Of a stretch of 64,000 bases of DNA, positions 36,299-47,600 are shown one piece after another (within the stretch, counting starts at the first letter, position 1; each line of letters begins with the position of its first letter). The position numbers were made by a program, and so were the translations under genes. A model generated the notes under the pieces. That model was given only the letters and a program-made list of their open reading frames with translations. It searched no databases and had not been told where the DNA came from. Source of the stretch: Argentina anserina (taxonomy: Eukaryota > Streptophyta > Magnoliopsida > Rosales > Rosaceae); the NCBI RefSeq assembly GCF_933775445.1, contig NC_065873.1, forward strand, positions 10,416,001 to 10,480,000. The letters are read 5' to 3'.

Positions 36299-38070
36299 AT
36301 GCGAGTTTCTATTAAATTTGAGAGTTTTTCAAGTGTGGGAGTGTCTTTCTTTCAAACTGAGTATCTTTACATCGTTTGCGTATCTTTACTATTCCAATTG
36401 TGTATCTGTACATCGTTTGCGTATCTTTACTATTCCAATTGTGTATTTTTTCATTTCTCGTTTGAGTATCTTTCTGTAAGGCTTTCTGATGCGAGTTTCT
36501 ATTGAATTTGAGAGTTTTTCAAGTGTCGGAGTGTGTTTCTTTCAAACTGAGTATCTTTACATCGTTTGCAAATCTTTACTATTCCAATTGTGTATCTTTA
36601 CATCGTTTGCGTATCTTTACTATTCCAATTATGTATCTTTTCATTTCTCGTTTGAGTATCTTTCTGTAAGGCTTCTGATGCGAGTTTCTATTGTATTTGA
36701 GAGTTTTGCAAGTGTGGGAGTGTGTTTCTTTCAAACTGAGTATCTTTACATTGTTTGCGTATCTTTACTATTCCAATTATGTATCTTTTCATTTCTCGTT
36801 TGAGTATCTTTCTGTAAGGCTTCTGATGCGAGTTTCTATTGAATTTGAGAGTTTTGCAAGTGTGGGAGTGTGTTTCTCTCAAACTGAGTATCTTTACATC
36901 GTTTGCGTATCTTTACTATTCCAATAGTGTATCTTTACATCGTTTGCGTATCTTTACTATTCCAATTGTGTATCTTTACATCGTTTGCGTATCTTTACTA
37001 TTCTAATTGTGTATCTTTTCATTTCTCGTTTGAGTATCTTTCTGTAAGGCTTTCTGATGCAAGTTTCGATTGAATTTGAGAGTTTTGCAAGTGTGGGAGT
37101 GTGTTTCATTCAAACTGAGTATCTTTACATTGTTTGCGTATCTTTACTATTCCAATTGTGTATCTTTACATCGTTTGCGTATCATTACAATTCCAATTGT
37201 TTATCTTTTCATTTCTCGTTTGAGTATCTTTCTGTCAGGCTTTCTGATGCGAGTTTCTATTGAATTTGAGAGTTTTGCAAGTGTGGGAGTGTGTTTCTTT
37301 CAAACTGAGTATCTTTACATCGTTTGCGTATCTTTACTATTCGAGTTGTGTATCTTTTCATTTCTCGTTTGAGTATCTTTCTGTATGGCTTCTGATGCGA
37401 GTTTCTATTGTATTTGAGAGTTTTGCAAGTGTGGGAGTGTGTTTCTTTCAAACTGAGTATCTTTACATCGTTTGCGTATCTTTACTATTCCAATTGTGTA
37501 TCTTTTCATTTCTCGTTTGAGTATCTTTCTGTAAGGCTTTCTGATGCGAGTTTCTATTGAATTTGAGAGTTTTGCAAGTGTGGGAGTGTGTTTCTTTCAA
37601 ACTGAGTATCTTTACATCGTTTGCGTATCTTTACTATTCCAATTGTGTATCTTTACATCGTTTGCGTATCTTTACTATTCCAGTTGTGTATCTTTTCATT
37701 TCTCGTTTGAGTATCTTTCTGTATGGCTTCTGATGCGAGTTTCTATTGTAATTGAGAGTTTTGCAAGTGTGGGAGTGTGTTTCTTTAAAACTGAGTATCT
37801 TTACATCGTTTGCGTATCTTTACTATTCCAATTGTGTATCTTTACATCGTTTGCGTATCTTTACTATTCCAATTATGTATCTTTTCATTTCTCGTTTGAG
37901 TATCTTTCTGTAAGGCTTCTGATGCGAGTTTCTATTGAATTTGAGAGTTTTGCAAGTGTGGGAGTGTGTTTCTTTCAAACTGAGTATCTTTACATCGTTT
38001 GCGTATCTTTACTATTCCAATTGTGTATCTTTTCATTTCTCGTTTGAGTATCTTTCTGTAAGGCTTTCTG
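36299..38070. repeat. 1772-bp, ten-unit repeat
   Basis: Units are 190, 189, 148, 231, 190, 148, 149, 189, 189, 149. It starts with the TTCTATTAAATTTG head and continues with GTTTGCAAATC near 36566, ATAGTGTATC near 36924, and the marked unit at 37057, here with ATCATTACAATTCC near 37181. The 231-bp unit at 36826 has TTTCTCTCAAAC, whereas that at 34756 has TTTCTTTCAAAC. Confidence 0.88.
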
Positions 38071-39463
38071 ATGCGAGTTTCTATTAAATTTGAGAGTTTT
38101 TCAAGTGTGGGAGTGTCTTTCTTTCAAACTGAGTATCTTTACATCGTTTGCGTATCTTTACTATTCCAATTGTGTATCTGTACATCGTTTGCGTATCTTT
38201 ACTATTCCAATTGTGTATTTTTTCATTTCTCGTTTGAGTATCTTTCTGTAAGGCTTTCTGATGCGAGTTTCTATTGAATTTGAGAGTTTTTCAAGTGTCG
38301 GAGTGTGTTTCTTTCAAACTGAGTATCTTTACATCGTTTGCAAATCTTTACTATTCCAATTGTGTATCTTTACATCGTTTGCGTATCTTTACTATTCCAA
38401 TTATGTATATTTTCATTTCTCGTTTGAGTATCTTTCTGTAAGGCTTCTGATGCGAGTTTCTATTGTATTTGAGAGTTTTGCAAGTGTGGGAGTGTGTTTC
38501 TTTCAAACTGAGTATCTTTACATTGTTTACGTATCTTTACTATTCCAATTATGTATCTTTTCATTTCTCGTTTGAGTATCTTTCTGTAAGGCTTCTGATG
38601 CGAGTTTCTATTGAATTTGAGAGTTTTGCAAGTGTGGGAGTGTGTTTCTCTCAAACTGAGTATCTTTACATCGTTTGCGTATCTTTACTATTCCAATAGT
38701 GTATCTTTACATCGTTTGCGTATCTTTACTATTCCAATTGTGTATCTTTACATCGTTTGCGTATCTTTACTATTCTAATTGTTTATCTTTTCATTTCTCG
38801 TTTGAGTATCTTTCTGTCAGGCTTTCTGATGCGAGTTTCTATTGAATTTGAGAGTTTTGCAAGTGTGGGAGTGTGTTTCTTTCAAACTGAGTATCTTTAC
38901 ATCGTTTGCGTATCTTTACTATTCGAGTTGTGTATCTTTTCATTTCTCGTTTGAGTATCTTTCTGTATGGCTTCTGATGCGAGTTTCTATTGTATTTGAG
39001 AGTTTTGCAAGTGTGGGAGTGTGTTTCTTTCAAACTGAGTATCTTTACATCGTTTGCGTATCTTTACTATTCCAATTGTGTATCTTTTCATTTCTCGTTT
39101 GAGTATCTTTCTGTAAGGCTTTCTGATGCGAGTTTCTATTGAATTTGAGAGTTTTGCAAGTGTGGGAGTGTGTTTCTTTCAAACTGAGTATCTTTACATC
39201 GTTTGCGTATCTTTACTATTCCAATTGTGTATCTTTACATCGTTTGCGTATCTTTACTATTCCAATTATGTATCTTTTCATTTCTCGTTTGAGTATCTTT
39301 CTGTAAGGCTTCTGATGCGAGTTTCTATTGAATTTGAGAGTTTTGCAAGTGTGGGAGTGTGTTTCTTTCAAACTGAGTATCTTTACATCGTTTGCGTATC
39401 TTTACTATTCCAATTGTGTATCTTTTCATTTCTCGTTTGAGTATCTTTCTGTAAGGCTTTCTG
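38071..39463. repeat. 1393-bp, eight-unit deletion derivative of the 1772-bp repeat
   Basis: Units are 190, 189, 148, 231, 148, 149, 189, 149. Relative to the preceding block it lacks one 190-bp unit (counterpart of 37057) and one 189-bp unit (counterpart of 37733), and 190+189=379 is exactly the size difference. Private variants ATTATGTATATTTTC near 38400 and ATTGTTTACG near 38522 mark this copy. Confidence 0.88.
38598..38828 (+). repeat. Recombinant 231-bp unit
   Basis: The left part, including TTTCTCTCAAAC, ATAGTGTATC and the ATTCTAATTG end of subrepeat 3, follows the unit at 36826. The right part, TTGTTTATC and TGTCAGGC, follows the end of the next unit at 37057. The switch lies within the few bases shared between ATTCTAATTG and TTGTTTATC near 38773-38783, and it removes one 190-bp unit relative to the preceding block. 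Confidence 0.88.
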
Positions 39464-41990
39464 ATGCGAGTTTCTATTAAATTTGAGAGTTTTTCAAGTG
39501 TGGGAGTGTCTTTCTTTCAAACTGAGTATCTTTACATCGTTTGCGTATCTTTACTATTCCAATTGTGTATCTGTACATCGTTTGCGTATCTTTACTATTC
39601 CAATTGTGTATTTTTTCATTTCTCGTTTGAGTATCTTTCTGTAAGGCTTTCTGATGCGAGTTTCTATTGAATTTGAGAGTTTTTCAAGTGTCGGAGTGTG
39701 TTTCTTTCAAACTGAGTATCTTTACATCGTTTGCAAATCTTTACTATTCCAATTGTGTATCTTTACATCGTTTGCGTATCTTTACTATTCCAATTATGTA
39801 TCTTTTCATTTCTCGTTTGAGTATCTTTCTGTAAGGCTTCTGATGCGAGTTTCTATTGTATTTGAGAGTTTTGCAAGTGTGGGAGTGTGTTTCTTTCAAA
39901 CTGAGTATCTTTACATTGTTTGCGTATCTTTACTATTCCAATTATGTATCTTTTCATTTCTCGTTTGAGTATCTTTCTGTAAGGCTTCTGATGCGAGTTT
40001 CTATTGAATTTGAGAGTTTTGCAAGTGTGGGAGTGTGTTTCTCTCAAACTGAGTATCTTTACATCGTTTGCGTATCTTTACTATTCCAATAGTGTATCTT
40101 TACATCGTTTGCGTATCTTTACTATTCCAATTGTGTATCTTTACATCGTTTGCGTATCTTCACTATTCCAGTTGTGTATCTTTTCATTTCTCGTTTGAGT
40201 ATCTTTCTGTATGGCTTCTGATGCGAGTTTCTATTGTATTTGAGAGTTTTGCAAGTGTGGGAGTGTGTTTCTTTCAAACTGAGTATCTTTACATCGTTTG
40301 CGTATCTTTACTATTCCAATTGTGTATCTTTACATCGTTTGCGTATCTTTACTATTCCAATTATGTATCTTTTCATTTCTCGTTTGAGTATCTTTCTGTA
40401 AGGCTTCTGATGCGAGTTTCTATTGAATTTGAGAGTTTTGCAAGTGTGGGAGTGTGTTTCTTTCAAACTGTGTATCTTTACATCGTTTGCGTATCTTTAC
40501 TATTCCAGTTGTGTATCTTTTCATTTCTCGTTTGAGTATCTTTCTGTATGGCTTCTGATGCGAGTTTCTATTGTATTTGAGAGTTTTGCAAGTATGGGAG
40601 TGTGTTTCTTTCAAACTGAGTATCTTTACATCGTTTGCGTATCTTTACTATTCCAATTATGTATCTTTTCATTTCTCGTTTGAGTATCTTTCTATATGGC
40701 TTCTGATGCGAGTTTCTATTGAATTTGAGAGTTTTGCAAGTGTGGGAGTGTGTTTCTTTCAAACTGAGTATCTTTACATCGTTTGCGTATCTTTACTATT
40801 CCAATTGTGTATCTGTACATCGTTTGCGTATCTTTACTATTCCAGTTGTGTATCTTTTCATTTCTCGTTTGAGTATCTTTCTGTATGGCTTCTGATGCGA
40901 GTTTCTATTGTATTCGTGAGTTTTGCAAGTGTAGGAGTGTGTTTCTTTCAAACTGAGTATCTTTACATCGTTTGCGTATCTTTACTATTCCAATTGTGTA
41001 TCTGTACATCGTTTGCGTATCTTTACTATTCCAGTTGTGTATCTTTTCATTTCTCGTTTGAGTATCTTTCTGTATGGCTTCTGATGCGAGTTTCTATTGT
41101 ATTCGAGAGTTTTGCAAGTGTAGGAGTGTGTTTCTTTCAAACTGAGTATCTTTACATCGTTTGCGTATCTTTACTATTCCAATTGTGTATCTTTACATCG
41201 TTTGCGTATCTTCACTATTCCAGTTGTGTATCTTTTCATTTCTCGTTTGAGTATCTTTCTGTATGGCTTCTGATGCGAGTTTCTATTGTATTTGAGAGTT
41301 TTGCAAGTGTGGGAGTGTGTTTCTTTCAAACTGAGTATCTTTACATCGTTTGCGTATCTTTACTATTCCAATTGTGTATCTTTACATCGTTTGCGTATCT
41401 TTACTATTCCAATTGTGTATCTTTACATCGTTTGCGTATCTTTACTATTCTAATTGTGTATCTTTTCATTTCTCGTTTGAGTATCTTTCTGTAAGGCTTT
41501 CTGATGCAAGTTTCGATTGAATTTGAGAGTTTTGCAAGTGTGGGAGTGTGTTTCATTCAAACTGAGTATCTTTACATTGTTTGCGTATCTTTACTATTCC
41601 AATTGTGTATCTTTACATCGTTTGCGTATCATTACAATTCCAATTGTTTATCTTTTCATTTCTCGTTTGAGTATCTTTCTGTCAGGCTTTCTGATGCGAG
41701 TTTCTATTGAATTTGAGAGTTTTGCAAGTGTGGGAGTGTGTTTCTTTCAAACTGAGTATCTTTACATCGTTTGCGTATCTTTACTATTCGAGTTGTGTAT
41801 CTTTTCATTTCTCGTTTGAGTATCTTTCTGTATGGCTTCTGATGCGAGTTTCTATTGTATTTGAGAGTTTTGCAAGTGTGGGAGTGTGTTTCTTTCAAAC
41901 TGAGTATCTTTACATCGTTTGCGTATCTTTACTATTCCAATTGTGTATCTTTTCATTTCTCGTTTGAGTATCTTTCTGTAAGGCTTTCTG
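39464..41990. repeat. Mosaic joining the 1393/1772-bp type to the 2566-bp type
   Basis: Units are 190, 189, 148, 230, 189, 148, 148, 189, 189, 189, 231, 190, 148, 149. The first ~670 bp follow the 36299/38071 pattern up to the third subrepeat at ~40142, then switch to sequence matching ~32.5-33.6 kb (offset 7612), with ATCTTCACTATTCC and later GTATTCGTGAG near 40910. Near 41.43 kb it switches back, through a 231-bp unit, to the marked 190-bp unit at 41504. Confidence 0.85.
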
Positions 41991-44664
41991 ATGCGAGTTT
42001 CTATTGAATTTGAGAGTTTTGCAAGTGTGGGAGTGTGTTTCTTTCAAACTGAGTATCTTTACATCGTTTGCGTATCTTTACTATTCCAATTGTGTATCTT
42101 TACATCGTTTGCGTATCTTTACTATTCCAGTTGTGTATCTTTTCATTTCTCGTTTGAGTATCTTTCTGTATGGCTTCTGATGCGAGTTTCTATTGTAATT
42201 GAGAGTTTTGCAAGTGTGGGAGTGTGTTTCTTTCAAACTGAGTATCTTTACATCGTTTGCGTATCTTTACTATTCCAATTGTGTATCTTTTCATTTCTCG
42301 TTTGAGTATCTTTCTGTAAGGCTTTCTGATGCGAGTTTCTATTGAATTTGAGAGTTTTGCAAGTGTCGGAGTGTGTTTCTTTCAAACTGAGTATCTTTAC
42401 ATCGTTTGCGTATCTTTACTATTCCAATTGTGTATCTTTACATCGTTTGCGTATCTTTACTATTCCAATTATGTATCTTTTCATTTCTCGTTTGAGTATC
42501 TTTCTGTAAGGCTTCTGATGCGAGTTTCTATTGAATTTGAGAGTTTTGCAAGTGTGGGAGTGTGTTTCTTTCAAACTGAGTATCTTTACATCGTTTGCGT
42601 ATCTTTACTATTCCAATTGTGTATCTGTACATCGTTTGCGTATCTTTACTATTCCAGTTGTGTATCTTTTCATTTCTCGTTTGAGTATCTTTCTGTATGG
42701 CTTCTGATGCGAGTTTCTATTGTATTCGTGAGTTTTGCAAGTGTAGGAGTGTGTTTCTTTCAAACTGAGTATCTTTACATCGTTTGCGTATCTTTACTAT
42801 TCCAATTGTGTATCTGTACATCGTTTGCGTATCTTTACTATTCCAGTTGTGTATCTTTTCATTTCTCGTTTGAGTATCTTTCTGTGTGGCTTCTGATGCG
42901 AGTTTCTATTGTATTCGAGAGTTTTGCAAGTGTAGGAGTGTGTTTCTTTCAAACTGAGTATCTTTACATCGTTTGCGTATCTTTACTATTCCAATTGTGT
43001 ATCTTTACATCGTTTGCGTATCTTCACTATTCCAGTTGTGTATCTTTTCATTTCTCGTTTGAGTATCTTTCTGTATGGCTTCTGATGCGAGTTTCTATTG
43101 TATTTGAGAGTTTTGCAAGTGTGGGAGTGTGTTTCTTTCAAACTGAGTATCTTTACATCGTTTGCGTATCTTTACTATTCCAATTGTGTATCTTTACATC
43201 GTTTGCGTATCTTTACTATTCCAATTATGTATCTTTTCATTTCTCGTTTGAGTATCTTTCTGTAAGGCTTCTGATGCGAGTTTCTATTGAATTTGAGAGT
43301 TTTGCAAGTGTGGGAGTGTGTTTCTTTCAAACTGTGTATCTTTACATCGTTTGCGTATCTTTACTATTCCAGTTGTGTATCTTTTCATTTCTCGTTTGAG
43401 TATCTTTCTGTATGGCTTCTGATGCGAGTTTCTATTGTATTTGAGAGTTTTGCAAGTATGGGAGTGTGTTTCTTTCAAACTGAGTATCTTTACATCGTTT
43501 GCGTATCTTTACTATTCCAATTGTGTATCTTTTCATTTCTCGTTTGAGTATCTTTCTATATGGCTTCTGATGCGAGTTTCTATTGAATTTGAGAGTTTTG
43601 CAAGTGTGGGAGTGTGTTTCTTTCAAACTGAGTATCTTTACATCGTTTGCGTATCTTTACTATTCCAATTGTGTATCTGTACATCGTTTGCGTATCTTTA
43701 CTATTCCAGTTGTGTATCTTTTCATTTCTCGTTTGAGTATCTTTCTGTATGGCTTCTGATGCGAGTTTCTATTGTATTCGTGAGTTTTGCAAGTGTAGGA
43801 GTGTGTTTCTTTCAAACTGAGTATCTTTACATCGTTTGCGTATCTTTACTATTCCAATTGTGTATCTGTACATCGTTTGCGTATCTTTACTATTCCAGTT
43901 GTGTATCTTTTCATTTCTCGTTTGAGTATCTTTCTGTATGGCTTCTGATGCGAGTTTCTATTGTATTCGAGAGTTTTGCAAGTGTAGGAGTGTGTTTCTT
44001 TCAAACTGAGTATCTTTACATCGTTTGCGTATCTTTACTATTCCAATTGTGTATCTTTACATCGTTTGCGTATCTTCACTATTCCAGTTGTGTATCTTTT
44101 CATTTCTCGTTTGAGTATCTTTCTGTATGGCTTCTGATGCGAGTTTCTATTGTATTTGAGAGTTTTGCAAGTGTGGGAGTGTGTTTCTTTCAAACTGAGT
44201 ATCTTTACATCGTTTGCGTATCTTTACTATTCCAATTGTGTATCTTTACATCGTTTGCGTATCTTTACTATTCTAATTGTGTATCTTTTCATTTCTCGTT
44301 TGAGTATCTTTCTGTAAGGCTTTCTGATGCAAGTTTCGATTGAATTTGAGAGTTTTGCAAGTGTGGGAGTGTGTTTCATTCAAACTGAGTATCTTTACAT
44401 TGTTTGCGTATCTTTACTATTCCAATTGTGTATCTTTACATCGTTTGCGTATCATTACAATTCCAATTGTTTATCTTTTCATTTCTCGTTTGAGTATCTT
44501 TCTGTCAGGCTTTCTGATGCGAGTTTCTATTGAATTTGAGAGTTTTGCAAGTGTGGGAGTGTGTTTCTTTCAAACTGAGTATCTTTACATCGTTTGCGTA
44601 TCTTTACTATTCGAGTTGTGTATCTTTTCATTTCTCGTTTGAGTATCTTTCTGTATGGCTTCTG
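41991..44664. repeat. Partial recurrence of the 2566-bp repeat
   Basis: Units 41991 and 42180 (189, 149) match 28949/25830-type units with TTGTAATTGAG. From 42329 the order 189 x5, 148, 148, 189 x3 repeats 29287 (offset 13042), including GTCGGAGTGTG and two GTATTCGTGAG heads near 42722 and 43784. After ~44.2 kb it moves to the marked unit at 44327 and the ATTCGAGTTG unit at 44517. TCTGTGTGGC near 42886 is private. Confidence 0.86.
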
Positions 44665-47600
44665 ATGCGAGTTTCTATTGTATTTGAGAGTTTTGCAAGT
44701 GTGGGAGTGTGTTTCTTTCAAACTGAGTATCTTTACATCGTTTGCGTATCTTTACTATTCCAATTGTGTATCTTTACATCGTTTCCGTATCTTTACTATT
44801 CCAATTGTGTATCTTTTCATTTCTCGTTTGAGTAACTTTCTGTAGGGCTTCTGATGCGAGTTTCTATTGTATTTGAGAGTTTTGCAAGTGTGGGAGTGTG
44901 TTTCTTTCAAACTGAGTATCTTTACATCGTTTGCGTATCTTTACTATTCCAATTGTGTATCTTTTCATTTCTCGTTTGAGTATCTTTCTGTAAGGCTTTC
45001 TGGTGCGAGTTTTTATTGAATTTGAGAGTTTTGCAAGTGTGGGAGTGTGGTTCTTTCAAACTGAGTATCTTTACATAGTTTGCGTATCTTTACTATTCCA
45101 ATTGTGTATCTTTACATCGTTTGCGTATCTTTACTATTCCAATTGTGTATCTTTACATCGTTTCCGTATCTTTACTATTCCAATTGTGTATCTTTTCATT
45201 TCTCGTTTGAGTATCTTTCTGTATGGCTTCTGATGCGAGTTTCTATTGTATTTGAGAGTTTTGCAAGTGTGGGAGTGTGTTTCTTTCAAACTGAGTATCT
45301 TTACATTGTTTGCGTATCTTTACTATTCCAATTGTGTATCATTACATCGTTTTCGTATATTTACTATTCCAATTGTGTATCTATTCATTTCTCGTTTGAG
45401 TATCTTTCTGTAGGGCTTCTGATGCGAGTTTCTATTGTATTTGAGAGTTTTGCAAGTGTGGGAGTGTGTTTCTTTCAAACTGAGTATCTTTACATAGTTT
45501 GCGTATCTTTACTATTCCAATTGTGTATCATTACATCGTTTGCGTATATTTACTATTCCAATTGTGTATCTATTCATTTCTCGTTTGAGTATCTTTCTGT
45601 ATGGCTTCTGATGCGAGTTTCTATTGTATTTGAGAGTTTTGCAAGTGTGGGAGTGTGTTTCTTTCAAACTGAGTATCTTTACATCGTTTGCGTATCTTTA
45701 CTATTCCAATTGTGTATCTTTACATCGTTTGCGTATCTTTACTATTCCAATTATGTATCTTTTCATTTCTCGTTTGAGTATCTTTCTGTAAGGCTTCTGA
45801 TGCGAGTTTCTATTGAATTTGAGAGTTTTGCAAGTGTGGGAGTGTGTTTCTTTCAAACTGAGTATCTTTACATCGTTTGCGTATCTTTACTATTCCAGTT
45901 GTGTATCTTTTCATTTCTCGTTTGAGTATCTTTCTGTATGGCTTCTGATGCGAGTTTCTATTGTATTTGAGAGTTTTGCAACTGTGGGAGTGTGTTTCTT
46001 TCAAACTGAGTATCTTTACATCGTTTGCGTATCTTTACTATTCCAATTGTGTATCTTTTCATTTCTCGTTTGAGTATCTTTCTGTAAGGCTTTCTGTTGC
46101 GAGTTTCTATTGTGTTTAAGAGTTTTGCAAGTGTGGGAGTGTGGTTCTTTCAAACTGAGTATCTTTACATAGTTTGCGTATCTTTACTATTCCAATTGTG
46201 TATCATTACATCGTTTGCGTATATTTACTATTCCAATTGTGTATCTTTTCATTTCTCGTTTGAGTATCTTTCTGTATGGCTGCTGATGCGAGTTTCTATT
46301 GTATTTGAGAGTTTTGCAAGTGTGGGAGTGTGTTTCTTTCAAACTGAGTATCTTTACATCGTTTGCGTATCTTTACTATTCCAATTGTGTATCTTTACAT
46401 CGTTTGCGTATCTTTACTATTCCAATTATGTATCTTTTCATTTCTCGTTTGAGTATCTTTCTGTAAGGCTTCTGATGCGAGTTTCTATTGAATTTGAGAG
46501 TTTTGCAAGTGTGGGAGTGTGTTTCTTTCAAACTGAGTATCTTTACATCGTTTGCGTATCTTTACTATTCCAGTTGTGTATCTTTTCATTTCTCGTTTGA
46601 GTATCTTTCTGTATGGCTTCTGATGCGAGTTTCTATTGTATTTGAGAGTTTTGCAAGTGTGGGAGTGCGTTTCTTTCAAACTGAGTATCTTTACATCGTT
46701 TGCGTATCTTTACTATTCCAATTGTGTATCTTTTCATTTCTCGTTTGAGTATCTTTCTGTAAGGCTTTCTGATGCGAGTTTTTATTGAATTTGAGAGTTT
46801 TGCAAGTGTGGGAGTGTGGTTCTTTCAAACTAAGTATCTTTACATAGTTTGCGTATCTTTACTATTCCAATTGTGTATCTTTACATCGTTTGCGTATCTT
46901 TACTATTCCAATTGTGTATCTTTACATCGTTTCCGTATCTTTACTATTCCAATTGTGTATCTTTTCATTTCTCGTTTGAGTATCTTTCTGTATGGCTTCT
47001 GATGCGAGTTTCTATTGTATTTGAGAGTTTTGCAAGTGTGGGAGTGTGTTTCTTTCAAACTGAGTATCTTTACATTGTTTGCGTATCTTTACTATTCCAA
47101 TTGTGTATCATTACATCGTTTCCGTATCTTTACTATTCCAATTGTGTATCTTTTCATTTCTCGTTTGAGTATCTTTCTGTATGGCTTCTTATGCGAGTTT
47201 CTATTGTATTTGAGAGTTTTGCAAGTGTGGGAGTGTGTTTCTTTCAAACTGAGTATCTTTACATTGTTTGCGTATCTTTACTATTCCAATTGTGTATCAT
47301 TACATCGTTTTCGTATATTTACTATTCCAATTGTGTATCTTTTCATTTCTCGTTTGAGTATCTTTCTGTAAGGCTTTCTGATGCGAGTTTCTATTGAATT
47401 TGAGAGTTTTGCAAGTGTGGGAGTGTGTTTCTTTCAAACTGAGTATCTTTACATCGTTTGCGTATCTTTACTATTCCAATTGTGTATCTTTACATCGTTT
47501 GCGTATCTTTACTATTCCAATTATGTATCTTTTCATTTCTCGTTTGAGTATCTTTCTGTAAGGCTTCTGATGCGAGTTTCTATTGAATTTGAGAGTTTTG

